Assembly (NCBI GenBank): GCA_001695595.3
Contig: MBPM02000004.1
Coordinates: 558,001 to 622,000 of the forward strand
Origin: Plasmopara viticola
Lineage: Eukaryota > Oomycota > Peronosporomycetes > Peronosporales > Peronosporaceae
Direction: 5' to 3'
DNA: 64,000 bases
Under the pieces are notes generated by a model, which saw only the letters and a program-made list of their open reading frames with translations, searched no databases and had not been told where the DNA came from. The translations under genes were made by a program, and so were the position numbers. Below are positions 31,501-40,755 of the stretch, piece after piece (within the stretch, counting starts at the first letter, position 1; each line of letters begins with the position of its first letter).

Positions 31501-34155
31501 AAATGCAGCCTTTTCGAAGCTTTCAGGTTGCTGATGATAGTTAGCGTAAACCATATTCCCACGCGTATCACCGTCACCGGGCCACGCGTTCATCCACTGA
31601 TACTGACGAAAATTCGCAGGTAATGTTTCTGTGAAGCTGCTGATCACGCTAGTTTCCGTAGCAGCGAATGGGTCCATCTGAGTACCGATAGAGTCTGTCC
31701 AGGTCAGAGCTGTGCCACGCAAAGTGGGACTCCAAACACATTCAGAAGTGTACTGATCGAGACTATATAATTCATCCACTGACCTAGGACCCCAGGATCT
31801 AGGAGAGGTGAATGGTGCAAGATTCGCTATAAACACTTCACTGGTTGTAATAACAGCTTGCGAAGGTGAGTGATTAGCGTAAAAGTGTTGCCATGTCGTG
31901 AGGCTCAAATCAGGTATATTTTTCATTTCTTGAGTTGGCTCAGCTGGGACGAGAGCGCGTTGAGCTGTTAAACACAAGCCACCCATGGTCTCAATATTAC
32001 GCGGCATGATGAGCATAAAAATAATTTGTATCGCGTCAGCTTTTGCTGGAGGAAGCGGTCGCGTCAAGTACGGAGGGGCAGCGAGTACTGCTTTAAGTGA
32101 TAACTCCTTTTGTGTAAGAACAGAAATTGCTTGCTCGATCTCATTTTTCAGTTGAGATTGTAACTGGCTGCGACGATACCTTTTGTGCTTGTACATTGAA
32201 ACAGGATACTCCTTCACCAACCATTCCTCTTCCTGTGCGAGAAGCTGTTGCTTTTCCGATAATTTTTTCTTTCGCTGATGAATATCATCTCGAAGTTGGG
32301 CGGCTTCACTCTTTTTTTGTTCAATTCTATTCCACTTCTGCCTCACGTAAACACTCCAATCTTCAAGATGACGATTGTATACAGAGATCATGATTGAACT
32401 ATTCAATCCATATTTTCTTCCAAATTCAAATGTCGGTTCTTGTTTGGTCAAGTGGAATAGAGAACCTCCTCTTGCCTTCTGATTCCAGCTGCGAATGTAC
32501 TTCGCTACACGTTGAAGCGCGACAACGGCTGCTCGTTCTCGAACGACCGCTACCTTTAGGTGTCTCCACTGAAGTGCAATTTTGTACTCAGACAACAACG
32601 GTTCTTCACTGACACATTTTTGGTGTACAAGACAAAATGCAATCCACGCGACCAGCATCTCGCGACTGCGCTGCTCCACTTTTAAAATCGACGTCTTTCG
32701 TGATAATTGACACCATTGCCTGGCAACGTTCTGATACTGTGTCAAAAGGGTTCGCACGCTCTCGAAATCAAGTGACTCGTCCACAATATTTAAGTCATCA
32801 GTTAATCGCAGTGCCTTTTTAAACATAAACTTTTCAACAGTCCGCAGTATAAGAAGGCTTTTATATGCGCTAGACGACGAAAGTGAGTTAATCCACTGTA
32901 GCAATTTTTCCAACTTGCAAGAGGCCCCATTTATACATGAACATCCCTCCAAATTCGTCCACGCTCGCTGGTGACGCTCCTCAGTAGTCTCACAACTGTT
33001 CCGACCTCGAATTTGACCAGGCGAACCAATTTCCAGATCGCATCTCAGCAATTTTAGTTGCTCCAACTTGGTATCATTGGGAAAAACATATCGCGCAGCT
33101 GTGTTCAAGTTCAATTTATTAGCAAATGCATCAAGTTGCAAGCGCAAAGCCGCACACTGTTTATGGAGACCCGAGACTTCATACTTTAGTTCCAGTAGCT
33201 CGACCGTCTCCAAGATAACAACTTGAAGCATGTAGAACATGTCGTCCACATTTGCGCATTTATCTCTAAGATTAACGGTTTCGCCGTCGAACAAACCTTT
33301 GGACTTCTGTACTTCTCTACAAAGCAACTTGAGCTTGATTGCAACCATTGTCTTTTTAAACAGACCTTGACAGCAACAAAGGTTGCGGGCAATGACTTCT
33401 TGAACAAGTGCCCAGCAAGTATCCCGTGCACGTCCCCCGCTGTGTAGCCCGACATCGGTTGTGCCCCCTTGAGGAACCATAGTAACGTCGCCAATGTGCG
33501 GACTCTCATCCATTAAGGAAACAACAGTGCGCTTCACAACAGCAGCAATAAACTGTGGCGTCTTTTGATGTCCCAACGTATTGGCTGCCGCACTTCTCTC
33601 GGATCCTTTGCTGCACTGAGCTTTACCCAGCATTGATTCAAAACAAGATGAAAACTTCGCTTCTAGCTCTGCGTTCAAATCTACACAACATTGGGGGGCG
33701 TGGACAGAGCGTATCGAAGGCACAGCACTGTGCACACATTCGCCGCTAGGTAAAAAGTGAAGTTTGCGTTCCCAACCGTCAGCAAATACGACTTCCAATG
33801 TAACCTCCATTGCGTTTTTCTTAGACCTCTGAATCACGCAGTCGTACATGGGCAGCCACGGATCATACCACACGTCCCCTCTCTTGTGCTCTTTACTTGC
33901 ATCGGTAAGCCGTTGCGACGCTAATTGCAGGACTTCTACCTCGTGAACAGCAAAGGCGGATGCTGGAACCACTCGGTCGTCTGCAAAAAAATCTAAATGA
34001 TCACACTTGTATCCCAGTATTTTGACAGCTTCCAAGCTTGCGACAAATGCAGCAAACATCTCCACAAGGGCCTGACACGCTTGTGCTTCCTGACGGTCAC
34101 TCGGGGCCTTGTGCTTGAAGCGGAAGACTGCGTTGCAAAGTTCATTATCGTCCAT
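25555..34155 (-). CDS. Giant DUF3638/DUF3645-type protein with helicase-like motifs, copy B
   Basis: Single-exon frame of 2866 aa on the minus strand, beginning at the ATG whose complement is 34153-34155. The longer frame starts at a TTG, and alignment with copies A and C supports the ATG (MDDNELCNAVF). GRGKT is at 1852-1856. DECD, GFSGTND, FDEARSRGSD and QGAGRMRQ are all kept in the last third. The coiled-coil-like part near residue 600-695 is the most diverged segment. The middle (about residues 1310-1585) is almost identical to copy A, whereas the last 270 residues are almost identical to copy C, pointing to gene conversion. It is inverted relative to A and C. The elicitin relic upstream (about 35080-35305) is also inverted, so the whole module was flipped. 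No disabling mutation seen. Confidence 0.93.
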   Translation of the reverse strand: MDDNELCNAVFRFKHKAPSDRQEAQACQALVEMFAAFVASLEAVKILGYKCDHLDFFADDRVVPASAFAVHEVEVLQLASQRLTDASKEHKRGDVWYDPWLPMYDCVIQRSKKNAMEVTLEVVFADGWERKLHFLPSGECVHSAVPSIRSVHAPQCCVDLNAELEAKFSSCFESMLGKAQCSKGSERSAAANTLGHQKTPQFIAAVVKRTVVSLMDESPHIGDVTMVPQGGTTDVGLHSGGRARDTCWALVQEVIARNLCCCQGLFKKTMVAIKLKLLCREVQKSKGLFDGETVNLRDKCANVDDMFYMLQVVILETVELLELKYEVSGLHKQCAALRLQLDAFANKLNLNTAARYVFPNDTKLEQLKLLRCDLEIGSPGQIRGRNSCETTEERHQRAWTNLEGCSCINGASCKLEKLLQWINSLSSSSAYKSLLILRTVEKFMFKKALRLTDDLNIVDESLDFESVRTLLTQYQNVARQWCQLSRKTSILKVEQRSREMLVAWIAFCLVHQKCVSEEPLLSEYKIALQWRHLKVAVVRERAAVVALQRVAKYIRSWNQKARGGSLFHLTKQEPTFEFGRKYGLNSSIMISVYNRHLEDWSVYVRQKWNRIEQKKSEAAQLRDDIHQRKKKLSEKQQLLAQEEEWLVKEYPVSMYKHKRYRRSQLQSQLKNEIEQAISVLTQKELSLKAVLAAPPYLTRPLPPAKADAIQIIFMLIMPRNIETMGGLCLTAQRALVPAEPTQEMKNIPDLSLTTWQHFYANHSPSQAVITTSEVFIANLAPFTSPRSWGPRSVDELYSLDQYTSECVWSPTLRGTALTWTDSIGTQMDPFAATETSVISSFTETLPANFRQYQWMNAWPGDGDTRGNMVYANYHQQPESFEKAAFIALGSIRAFPNQQYRKLLRALLDDVLPWSNACVETIVRQSLYQVGLLTDEESPQRLWKTDMLAGDSGLSTFCTTLKFLAERLEQTPRDFKNLPLLSELAGFALQYSNSARHYVQLFSAMARRWAKNARLEYKNESSPRRIAEIRQKECVLYGFALLAFMLGPWDNRANQEVCELIVLFRTSFLCASITLSSSEEMLRTESKIIDLMSSRIAELVAYVENNEMNTVLTGLVRLVSATSPEKLEWKLFSKISVDSEQFGSCFEAIDRSTDDHYSINLFNGVVLTNGYAPGGLPVSIREHDQFQVLFGPSNFEVFLINGLLRTEREYCGRLYDFALEDDGEVFVQELKLDSFKKIACTLQLCSIKWIESMSCVLPARLQELYSHWYWVEQNCVLFRPKEAKCREVYFIATFGKGAHSRCYQVPFGDRERSYEELLSLCDIYDHFTEKDATLLKVFDILTKFEIASFFHPLRSPKGVLKIELPRFKLSFFLSKSLKFESVEHKGYVLATTQQLDDFLPRFSRYLLLELQDKSDITRSELRMLVPVGSVQESCDGTVDIRLPTEADSRVETHCYDIHRRLKTFETETIGARLQLAAVCTRAGTSIPSKRLQMTGAEAALQMLRACRSCRPYSNVEKDTIVTIHKLSYREPAVKILAVSLLREADRLAFLFGQTRELNTSMASIDEKTEYADMCLQHVQRNPLRSQFRSKEEKLMLGHVQHLKNPLPGTEAVSCGRIPVAENYVKSIEKKLKRFLCINDRASKEIPPLPLNMSTMSAMSKGMLDELRVSWKTYYSQIEVELRATPNVLHVSFTKLLSEVSSQCNKMKNYLHDSYLKVTSSKRDQLFVLGNFLPRLTVRDLVQCAFDEEALCVLAPKLSEKAQERFKEGILRYMELCVLEDKLQRLIWRTKSSGELSDAQVVDELMNDRQWQSKKYPFWLAFEVEGRLQIRHEQYVVAQHLIDRPGTSCQLNMGRGKTRVILPMLFLYFTQSVCQKVVRANFLSPLLSEALQYMHRYLSASSAHLSVVEQPFHRQIDLNARRLEIMRDSLHEMKLNGGIQIVAPEHRMSLELKRLELEDEGFLADTLDEILNNDQYVDVLDECDALLHHKYHLVYAVGTPIPLCSGMQRWKVAEALLRVVADQSRESRVAHKLRAPHVYCFAPDYSTRLGAYNGTRLNSVVKSTASLRGELKVALILDLIENAPFELMWLRTVGSTKARDLLVRGLTDSSVSLEEALGDHMSKLAPYSAQLLALRGLIAFGVLEHCLEKRYRVNFGLPHPGTRPKKIAIPYCAADVPSERSEFSHPDVCIVLTLLGYYHRGLEKEEVMSSFQMLTRLDISEQQWRYDQLFRSVESGLSDGDRKTLSDVRHISLADLRQFETLYRTYRFCMEAINFYLNTCVFPKDTQQYPQRLSRTAWNVAANKDNIGFSGTNDNHRLLPLSVKQREPDEPSLLGTNGKMIDKIVQVTHCYDVIRPSPERNLIPWQCILLFAMEKKTQALIDTGALLAGVANYDAAKFLLEQSEFAFAGVTYYDNREENNCWMIAEKARRIEVPLKKASMLEKETFVIFDEARSRGSDMKLLSDAVAVLTLGPKLTKDKLMQGAGRMRQLGCHQSLRIVSFDEVAQSILEISGRDEFSSISSVDVLNWVINNTKAEAVRGLLEWGSNGLHFQKSRLNRDNELVDEKWDLETLYQDKICVDSIAKIIQSKALFTFSDLTDDLVGKICERGLLYGLDDEVCVASHTDECERELQLEEEVQQVRELEIVKCSPARETQWMYSRILGAQSVDDLSGVVNVLTMTQFLLQSITPKEMAALPWTEAHIFGTSNFFATIQTQRFAHLNEFLRVIDVVLVFDNGDVLLVSECEADHILELLWSTRPTTCNFRFVNLAFAYNSLKQIGVLTTFQNTHLTLGSNLDRHLPLLSVIACQIFNGEPMLTLEPTCRTFLGPLRQREATLSNFVKSRGNSYKWTRSFLHELCCRLDLNDCNY

Positions 34156-34201
34156 CTCCAACAATAATAATTTGGATTTGAATGCCTCTTCGCTGCTTCA
34201 C

Positions 34202-34216
34202 TAATTGCAATGCGCA
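34202..34216 (-). promoter_or_regulatory. Conserved initiator-like box of giant gene copy B
   Basis: On the minus strand this reads TGCGCATTGCAATTA, 47-61 nt upstream of the copy B ATG. It is the best match among the three copies to the CATT-CAATT halves of the oomycete initiator. Equivalent boxes lie before copies A and C. Confidence 0.45.
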
Positions 34217-34359
34217 AGCTAAGGCGAATAAAAGACTAAAATATAAATACGCACGACACTTAACGGTTGGGAATCAACACGCGGACCGTTTGCAGAGAAG
34301 AATACGTGCTTATCCCGTTAAATGCGCATCTTTCAGCCAAGTCCGAGCATAATCATCCC

Positions 34360-34900
34360 GTTACTACCCGCGAAAATTTCTCGGCCGAGTTGCATTAAAA
34401 TTTCCATCCATTGTTGACCACCATGGGCTCGTCATTGCCGTGATTAAGCTCCGCGTTGCTAGTCCGACAGTATTCGACCTTCTCATCTGCTTCTCTCCAA
34501 CGTGAAACCTTTTACGACTGGCTCGTTGTATAAAAGAGTGAATTGTCCATGATCCACGGTAAACCAAGCACTTTAACAATATGTGATCGTCATGTTGCTC
34601 GCCCAAGGGCGCACCGTCTTACCCCTGTCCGTCTGACGTACTTCAGCTCGTTAGCCAAAAGCGTTAAAGATTGAAAAGCGGACAGCTTTGGCAGCAATGG
34701 CAGCGCGTTTCTGCATGGCTTCTCTCATTCGCTTTTGTCAAAGTCGTAATCGGCTACTTGCATCTATTGTAATGGTCCTACTCTGAAGGCTGGAACGCGA
34801 GTTCATTTGGCTGGTAATGGTGTGCAAGTCAACGCACCCGATCGAGGCGGGCAAAGGAAGGAATGTGTGTTTTGGTCGCCGACCGTCGAGATTTACTTCA
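34360..34900 (-). pseudogene. Conserved relict coding-like block (copy B)
   Basis: Minus-strand counterpart of 4290-4803 and 46285-46790. Shared anchors include ACACATTCCTTCCTTTGCCCGC near 34850-34880, a GTACGTC site near 34630, and a CGGACTAGCAACGCGG block near 34450. In this copy the second piece reads EKVEYCRTSNA then NHGNDEP before a stop. The first piece carries an in-frame stop. It is therefore a relic if it was ever a gene. Alternative: conserved promoter or leader of the giant gene. Confidence 0.35.
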
Positions 34901-35079
34901 TGATTGAATTCGATACTTTGGTATGGCGAAAGATATGTATTTTTAGATAGTTGGTGATTTTCATGTAAAGAAAAACCTTTTTAAAGTCAAATTGATGTTA
35001 TGCACCGCTTATAGTGAAACCAAGTTTGACTTCCTTAAAACTCAGCATTATGACAATTTAATGCAATTTGACTAACAAT

Positions 35080-35305
35080 TGTGCCAAAGCCGACTCATTT
35101 ATAAATGGCATGCTGCAAGACTTTCTTGCATAGATACCGGACCTGGTCTGTCAATTTGGCCAAGATGGTCGCCATTATCAAGCCGGTATCATACGTGCAG
35201 CCAACAAGATTCTTACTCAAGCAAGCTTCATTATTGATATTGTTGAGCTGTTCTTGGCATGGACGGATGCAGCGAAGGTGATCACGTCAATGATTCGGTA
35301 TAATC
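35080..35305 (-). pseudogene. Decayed elicitin (copy B)
   Basis: Read on the minus strand this is clearly related to the intact elicitin at 3797-4123. The sequence around the signal-peptide cleavage site (TCCGTCCATGCCAAG) is identical. Counterparts of MMKLAL and of GCACGT-TGA-ACCGG follow, then of GACCAGGT. The first mature cysteine is changed to serine, the frame shifts within the first 20 mature residues, and the 3' third is not recognisable. It lies about 0.9 kb upstream of copy B in the same orientation, matching the layout of modules A and C. Confidence 0.75.
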
Positions 35306-35626
35306 TTTATCAAAGCATACTCTGCATACTCTGGTGTGATATCCGGCAATCCACCATCACAAACCGTTGACCGGATAGAGGGGTAGAGCACAAGATTGAG
35401 CTCGTGCTAAGCACAAATTACTATGTCACAAGCTAAAGGCTATTGCCACGAGAGCAATGTGATAGCGGAGTTGCCTCCTTCGCCGAAATGGAAAAGATGG
35501 CCATGGTGTAGGAGTCAAAATCACCGCACTCGCCACCAACTTTCTGATTTTCAAGGCCGAATGGAAAGTGGCAAATAGGTAAAGCTAAGACCAACTTGTA
35601 TTGTACAAATACTGTAAATCATCTGT

Positions 35627-35641
35627 TCTGTTCAACAGCAC
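35627..35641. repeat. Left target-site duplication of the SINE
   Basis: TCTGTTCAACAGCAC, repeated perfectly at 35963-35977. A 15-bp direct repeat flanking a tRNA-headed element is the hallmark of target-primed retrotransposition. Confidence 0.85.
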
Positions 35642-35962
35642 ACCGATCCTGTGGCTCGAGCGGTTAGCCGTTCGACCCAGGACCGGGAGGTACCTGGTTC
35701 AATACCCATAGGATCCGAATTAAGGCAGCCGGAGATAGGTTACTAAAGTGGGCGAGCCATCACACCCGAGTGTGTGACTGCCCTACCAACTCGCGCCCGA
35801 TTGGGTAATAAAAGGGTTGGGTAGGGGACGCCCCACTGACCGAAAAAGCCCCATACTGTAATGAGGGGTACGGAACCCGGTCCCAATATGGGTCGGATTG
35901 TTACCAGCAATCCGCGATAGAGACAGCTTAGTCCTAGCGCGTGGGTTCCGGTAGCTTAAATC
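35642..35962 (+). mobile_element. tRNA-derived SINE, 321 bp
   Basis: The head (about 35645-35714) folds like a tRNA. GATCCTG and TAGGATC form a 7-bp acceptor-like stem with one G-U pair, and GGCT/AGCC makes a D stem. TGGCTCGAGCGG resembles an A box and GGTTCAATACC (35696-35706) a B box. The body is tRNA-unrelated and GC-rich. It ends GGTAGCTTAAA, without a long A tail. Perfect 15-bp target duplications flank it. It is non-coding, depends on another element's reverse transcriptase, and would be transcribed by RNA polymerase III. The perfect duplications suggest a relatively recent insertion. Confidence 0.85.
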
Positions 35963-35977
35963 TCTGTTCAACAGCAC
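35963..35977. repeat. Right target-site duplication of the SINE
   Basis: TCTGTTCAACAGCAC, identical to 35627-35641. Confidence 0.85.
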
Positions 35978-36184
35978 TTTCTTTTTTAAATTACAACATG
36001 AGAGATTCGGAAACACTTCTTACGGCGTTTAATACGTTTCGAGGTATAATTAGTGCTATCGCATAGCATTTTCGGCCGCAATGGAAGTCTGCCGGGCATA
36101 CCTTGACATTACACCTGTCCATAGTTGGCTAGAGAATCGGTCACTTGGCCACACAAGGCAACTTCATTCCTTACAGAGTATATG

Positions 36185-36515
36185 TAATTTGTAATGCAAT
36201 GTATTACGTTATCGCGTTGCCAAGTTATGCACGTGCTAGGCTCAGTCTGGCTAGTCCACGGCATAGAGTGGTGTCCGCATACGCCGGGTCTCGTTCGGCG
36301 GGCAGTGCAGCCAGCACCGAGGTCGTGAGGGTCTTCCATTATTTTGTTTAGCTCTGACTTGGTAAGAGCCCAGGTGGCGTCCGGTGCTGGAGACCGTCGC
36401 GTCGAGGGTGAGACTCGTTAGAGACCTGCAGATGCCCGAGAGCACCTGCCCGAAGCGCGCGAGCATTTAGCCCTCGCGCTTGGAAGGAGGGCGTCACCCC
36501 AACCTTTTCCAAGCT
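36185..36515 (-). repeat. Short interspersed repeat, copy 1 (about 330 bp)
   Basis: Highly similar to 58672-58997 along its full length. Near-perfect direct repeats flank it (ACAGAGTATATG at 36173-36184, ACAGAATATATG at 36516-36527), so it inserted as a unit. On the minus strand it starts AGCTTGGAAAAGGTTGGGG and ends in an ATTAC/CATTG-rich tail, as in SINE or 5'-truncated LINE tails. A minus-strand frame (MEDPHDLGAGCTARRTRP) is shared by both copies, but this may simply reflect sequence identity. No tRNA head was recognised, so the family is unclassified. Confidence 0.75.
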
Positions 36516-37373
36516 ACAGAATATATGCTTATATAAAAAGACGAGTTTGCGGTAGAAGATTTCACTGGCTCGTGCAAGTTCTGTTGCGGCTTTGTCTGCG
36601 CCACGATCGCAAAGTAATTTGTGAAGGTGGCATAGCGTAGCCAATTATTGGCACGAGCACAGTGCTGGTATGCTGGTCTCGCACAGTCTCTCGTCATTAA
36701 ACAAGAAAGGTAATTCAGTGGGGCTGGGAAAAGCAGCACATTATTTTCTATTAGTGCTAAGATATATCTTGAGCGGGCGCATATCCTGATGTTGGCAGAC
36801 AAGAAAAGATTGTTTTGTGCCATTCCTTTTTAACCATGCCGTCTTTTAGACATTAAAACGATCATGAGCAAGTCAATTTATTCCAGTTTATAAATTGGAT
36901 CATGTGAACTGTCTTTTTGTGTAGTGATACATTTTTTTAAATTGATGATCGCTGAATGATCTGTGCGACGTCTAAAACGCCAATGCACATCATCAAAAGA
37001 CACGATAACGAGGCCCCTATCACGCAAACGATCCGTATCATTAGTGTCTATGTGAACGGTTTGATTGGTATAGACACTCGGATATTTGTAAGTGAGATTG
37101 TCTTCAAAAGTCGATCGCAGCTGGCTCATACAAATCGTATTAGATTGGAGCGGTGCGTTAAATGAAGACGCACAAAGCGCGATTTCCTTGATATGCTGCG
37201 TGATTCTTTGTATCGATACTGTTTGAGAGGTATTCATCGCTATGAATACTGTGTGCATGTGTTAATCGTATTTTTGGTCACGTCACGCGATGCAAGCTCA
37301 ACTTTAAACTCCTGCGTTCACAACCACGGAACTTATATGCATTCTGACCATATAAATAGCGATTTTCTGGTCG

Positions 37374-37458
37374 GGCCTACAAGGCTAGAATATAGAAGTG
37401 GGCAACCATCTGTTGCTTAGGGATGGTTGCCCACTTCAATAATCTAGCCTTGTAGGCC
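37374..37458. repeat. Long hairpin 1 (85 bp inverted repeat)
   Basis: GGCCTACAAGGCTAG pairs with CTAGCCTTGTAGGCC, and the inner GAAGTGGGCAACCATC pairs with GATGGTTGCCCACTTC, leaving a loop of about 11 nt. Nearly the entire 85 bp is in the stem. It abuts a second perfect hairpin at once. No protein-coding explanation. Confidence 0.8.
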
Positions 37459-37509
37459 ATGACGGCTAAGAAAGTACTACTTAGAAAGTAGTACTTTCTT
37501 AGCCGTCAT
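37459..37509. repeat. Perfect hairpin 2 (24-bp stem, 3-nt loop)
   Basis: The 24-nt arm beginning ATGACGGCTAAGAAAG is followed by AGA and by its exact reverse complement. It directly follows hairpin 1. A 3-nt loop and perfect arms imply either very recent origin or selection on the fold. Confidence 0.85.
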
Positions 37510-39436
37510 CTTTTAAATTTAGCTCTTTGTGACCTAGATTATGTATGGAAAAAAATTATGTCGCATCATCTTGTCAATTGGTGTAAACAACCGATTGGTA
37601 CCATGGCAATTGTACAGCAAATATTAGCCTAGTACAGAACAAGAAGAAACTATAATACTTGATGATTTTTTTTACTTGTTTACGAATCGTTTCACGGCCA
37701 AGTAACGTTGCTTAGATCGAGAATTACGGCGTATTCCTCAAAGAAATATTTTAGCACCAAGTACGGTAAGAATTAAACCCGATAGCACCGGCCGAGTCAA
37801 GAAATAAGAGAGTGTAGTGCTTTAAAAATGAACAGGCCATCAGAAATTTTACGAATTATATTTGCATTTATCGTTATAAATTACAATTTTTCTTGTGAGC
37901 GATCCATATGGTTGCCTGTAAGATATGCGTTCTTGAAGAAAAACGTTAAATATTAGGCTACATTATATCCTCTGTATCGCACTAAACTTTTTTAAAGCGT
38001 ACTGTCGGCTAGTCAGCCCGCAGTACCTAGTCCCTCTGCACTTTACAGGGGACGCGCATCCTTAAAAAAGCGATAAATACGCCGCACTTGGTATAAAGAA
38101 GGGCAGCATGGTTTTCATTTGCCGTGGTAATAATTTTTGCGTTATATACAAGCCTCGTAAACCTATCGTGCTTGCCGACGCGTTCTAATCGAAAGCCAAG
38201 TGATGAATTTGCTTACATAATTAAGGTCGAAGATTTCTATAGATGAGAGGACAAGTCAGACATACAAAGCGAATGCCAATCAGGGGCCATTCTTCGATTT
38301 TTATTTGCAAGCGAATATATAAGAGTCTTGTATATGGAGACTTGATAAAGATTGCAGACGCACTGCTGTAAGTATGTAAACGACCTGCCCCATTATAAAT
38401 CAGATTTTGCAATTTTAGTCTAAGTCGATACTTTAAGCAACGGAGACTTGAAGTGAAGCACACGCAGCTCTCATTTTGACCAAGAGAAAAATTTGCTCGG
38501 TTTATACAAGTTGCCTATGGCCACACAAGTAAACGTGAGAGGACGAGTGCTGATAGGTCACACCCGTACCCACATACTCACCTCTTTATGAAGCCTGGCT
38601 GTTATACGGTCATAAGCCCCAATTTTGTCTTTGGTTTACCGAAAGCTAAGGACAGTGGTGCTCGTGTGCCGCCTCTTCTCTTAGCTTCTTTTGAAATTGA
38701 TACAATTGCTTAACAAAACGAAAGATTGTTTTTGACAGCGGCCTTTAGATACCCTGGCCTTATGATCTCAATGGTGTCCGCAATTTACCGCTCAAATTTT
38801 TGTCTTAATTATCGAAAAACAGCTTGCTGATGTCTTAAGTTAGACGGAAATGAACAACTACGTCCTGGAGTATTCATTGCAGTGGAGAGTCAAACTTGAG
38901 GATCGATAAGCTTTTTACGCTGATTTTGCGTTCTTCGATGCGATTTATGCATTTACGACTTCTGTACCAACAGGCAAAACACTCTAGCATTGATCTTTAA
39001 GCCCGAATGCTATTAGGATAAGGCCAAAAAAAAACTTTTTTCCAGTATATTTCACATTAAATTGTAAGCCCGGTTTCTTTACCAATACAAAAATTTGACT
39101 TCGCAAAGTCAGCTGCATATATATATACTTGGGTATGTGGTGCGATTGTATCCACCCAGAAAGATCCATCTACAACATGAGCATCTAAGCGAATATATAC
39201 ATTTGGAATTTAAGAACATATTGTCAATAAGGGTAAGTTGCATCTATCGAACGGAGTAAAAAATCATGACCTTGGACCTTTCACGATTTAAAAAGGCATG
39301 GGTCAGCGAATAACATCGATCTTTTCAAGCTAGTTCTGTGAGGCGTCCAAATAGGTAGATCGGTTTTCAGGACTCTAAATCTCATGTATATCACAGCATT
39401 ATTTCAAAACGCTATCTCCAAACTCATCCTTGCTGT

Positions 39437-39733
39437 TCAGGTGAGTATGGGTGACCATAGGCGGCTAATAGTGCTCAAAGTCATCGCCGTATCTGTCCTG
39501 CGGCTGGGGGCCCGCTTACGCATTTGACTGTGCGCTTCAGGTGGCCGATCAATCCAAGAGGCTACTCCACAAAAATCAAGCGCTCGACATAGTTCAGAAA
39601 CTTCACGCTGAGACACACAGTAGTCACTTTGAATGGGTATACGGTCGATAGAGTACACCACCTTCTCAAAAGCTTTAGAGCGATTCGAATTTAATTTAGA
39701 GGAGCCGCGACCTGACTGCCAAGGTGAAGTCAT
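39437..39733 (-). CDS. Unrecognised 98-aa ORF
   Basis: Minus-strand frame from a true ATG at 39733 to a stop at 39437. The product is hydrophilic, Ser/Arg-rich, with no signal peptide and three cysteines in the middle (YCVSQREVSELCRALDFC). It has somewhat more even composition than nearby random frames. No family was recognised, and it might be the N-terminal remnant of a retroelement gag or a lost host gene. Confidence 0.25.
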   Translation of the reverse strand: MTSPWQSGRGSSKLNSNRSKAFEKVVYSIDRIPIQSDYCVSQREVSELCRALDFCGVASWIDRPPEAHSQMRKRAPSRRTDTAMTLSTISRLWSPILT

Positions 39734-40670
39734 TTTCCTTCGTAGAACTCGAAGGAGTTGCTAAATTAGCTCTGTATTGATCTGTTGACGACTGCTGTGA
39801 TGTTGGGTCCGAAAAACGAGTGATTCTTTTGCAAAGGTTTGCTTTGCGCCGGTCAGCATATAGTAAAATTTGCAAGCCAGTTTAGTCAAAGATGATTTTC
39901 TATCAATCTGGCTCGGCTTCGTGATAATGCCGATCGGGTGATAAGTATTAAGCTCGAATTAAGAAAAGCAGTACCAATTTCTAATGCGCGGCTGAACGTC
40001 TGCATTTACTATCTTAAGCAGTTAAGTTTTAAAGTGTAACACCCTACCAATCCGTGTCGTTTTGGGTGAGGCCTTTTGCATGATTAGCGAGTCTATGGTC
40101 AAGTCTTACACGTGTACGGGTGTACACCCTGTGCTTTGGCATTGCAGTTATTGACGTGAGGCTTCTTCGTGGTCCTAGCGAGCAAATGGTCGGAAGAGTT
40201 TTACACCACATTCACCCCCCCCCCAAAATCGAAGTTATCTGTGGAGCGAGGGAGAACGATAGGCGATTGTTGCCCGCTGCGGTGGAGTAGGAGGCTCATT
40301 AGTAGCATTTTTTTTTATTTAACACATCTCCGAATTCAAGCTTTAAAACGTCTACTGCTTATGGCTAGGCGCAGGCTTGGGCACAGCGGCCAATATTGGT
40401 GCAAAGAAGTCAAAGCAACCTTCTTTGGTGCTAGACTGGATACCTGACCCGGCTGGCCGACAGCCATCTCTGCTCGATATTATGACCATTTCATCTTTTT
40501 GGATTGAAGTAGAGAATGATGGAAAATACTTTTCCCTTCCTTATTGGATGTAATACAAGTCTAGTGGAAAGGATGTAACGAGCCGTTACAGAAAGCCGAG
40601 CTGTTGAGGTAAGAGCTGGCTTCCCATTGTAAGAGCCTTAATAGTAAGCTAGCTTTAAGATCCCGGCACA

Positions 40671-40755
40671 CACTTTATCGGTAAATAACCCGATTTCCAT
40701 ACTGACGTGTTTCAAAGGACGTTGAAATTATACGGCCTACTTTACCGATAAAGTG
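40671..40755. mobile_element. Mini inverted-repeat element (85 bp)
   Basis: CACTTTATCGGTAAA (40671-40685) and its exact inverse TTTACCGATAAAGTG (40741-40755) flank 55 bp. Perfect 15-bp terminal inverted repeats on an 85-bp unit fit a MITE or deletion derivative of a DNA transposon. A target duplication is not clear, so the parent superfamily is not assigned. Confidence 0.55.

Noticed and set aside
35645..35714. Functional tRNA gene at the SINE head
   Set aside because: T stem and anticodon stem are imperfect, and the sequence continues into a 250-bp body bounded by target duplications.
40200..40320. Poly-C and poly-T runs
   Set aside because: Simple homopolymer runs with no associated structure, and prone to sequencing error.
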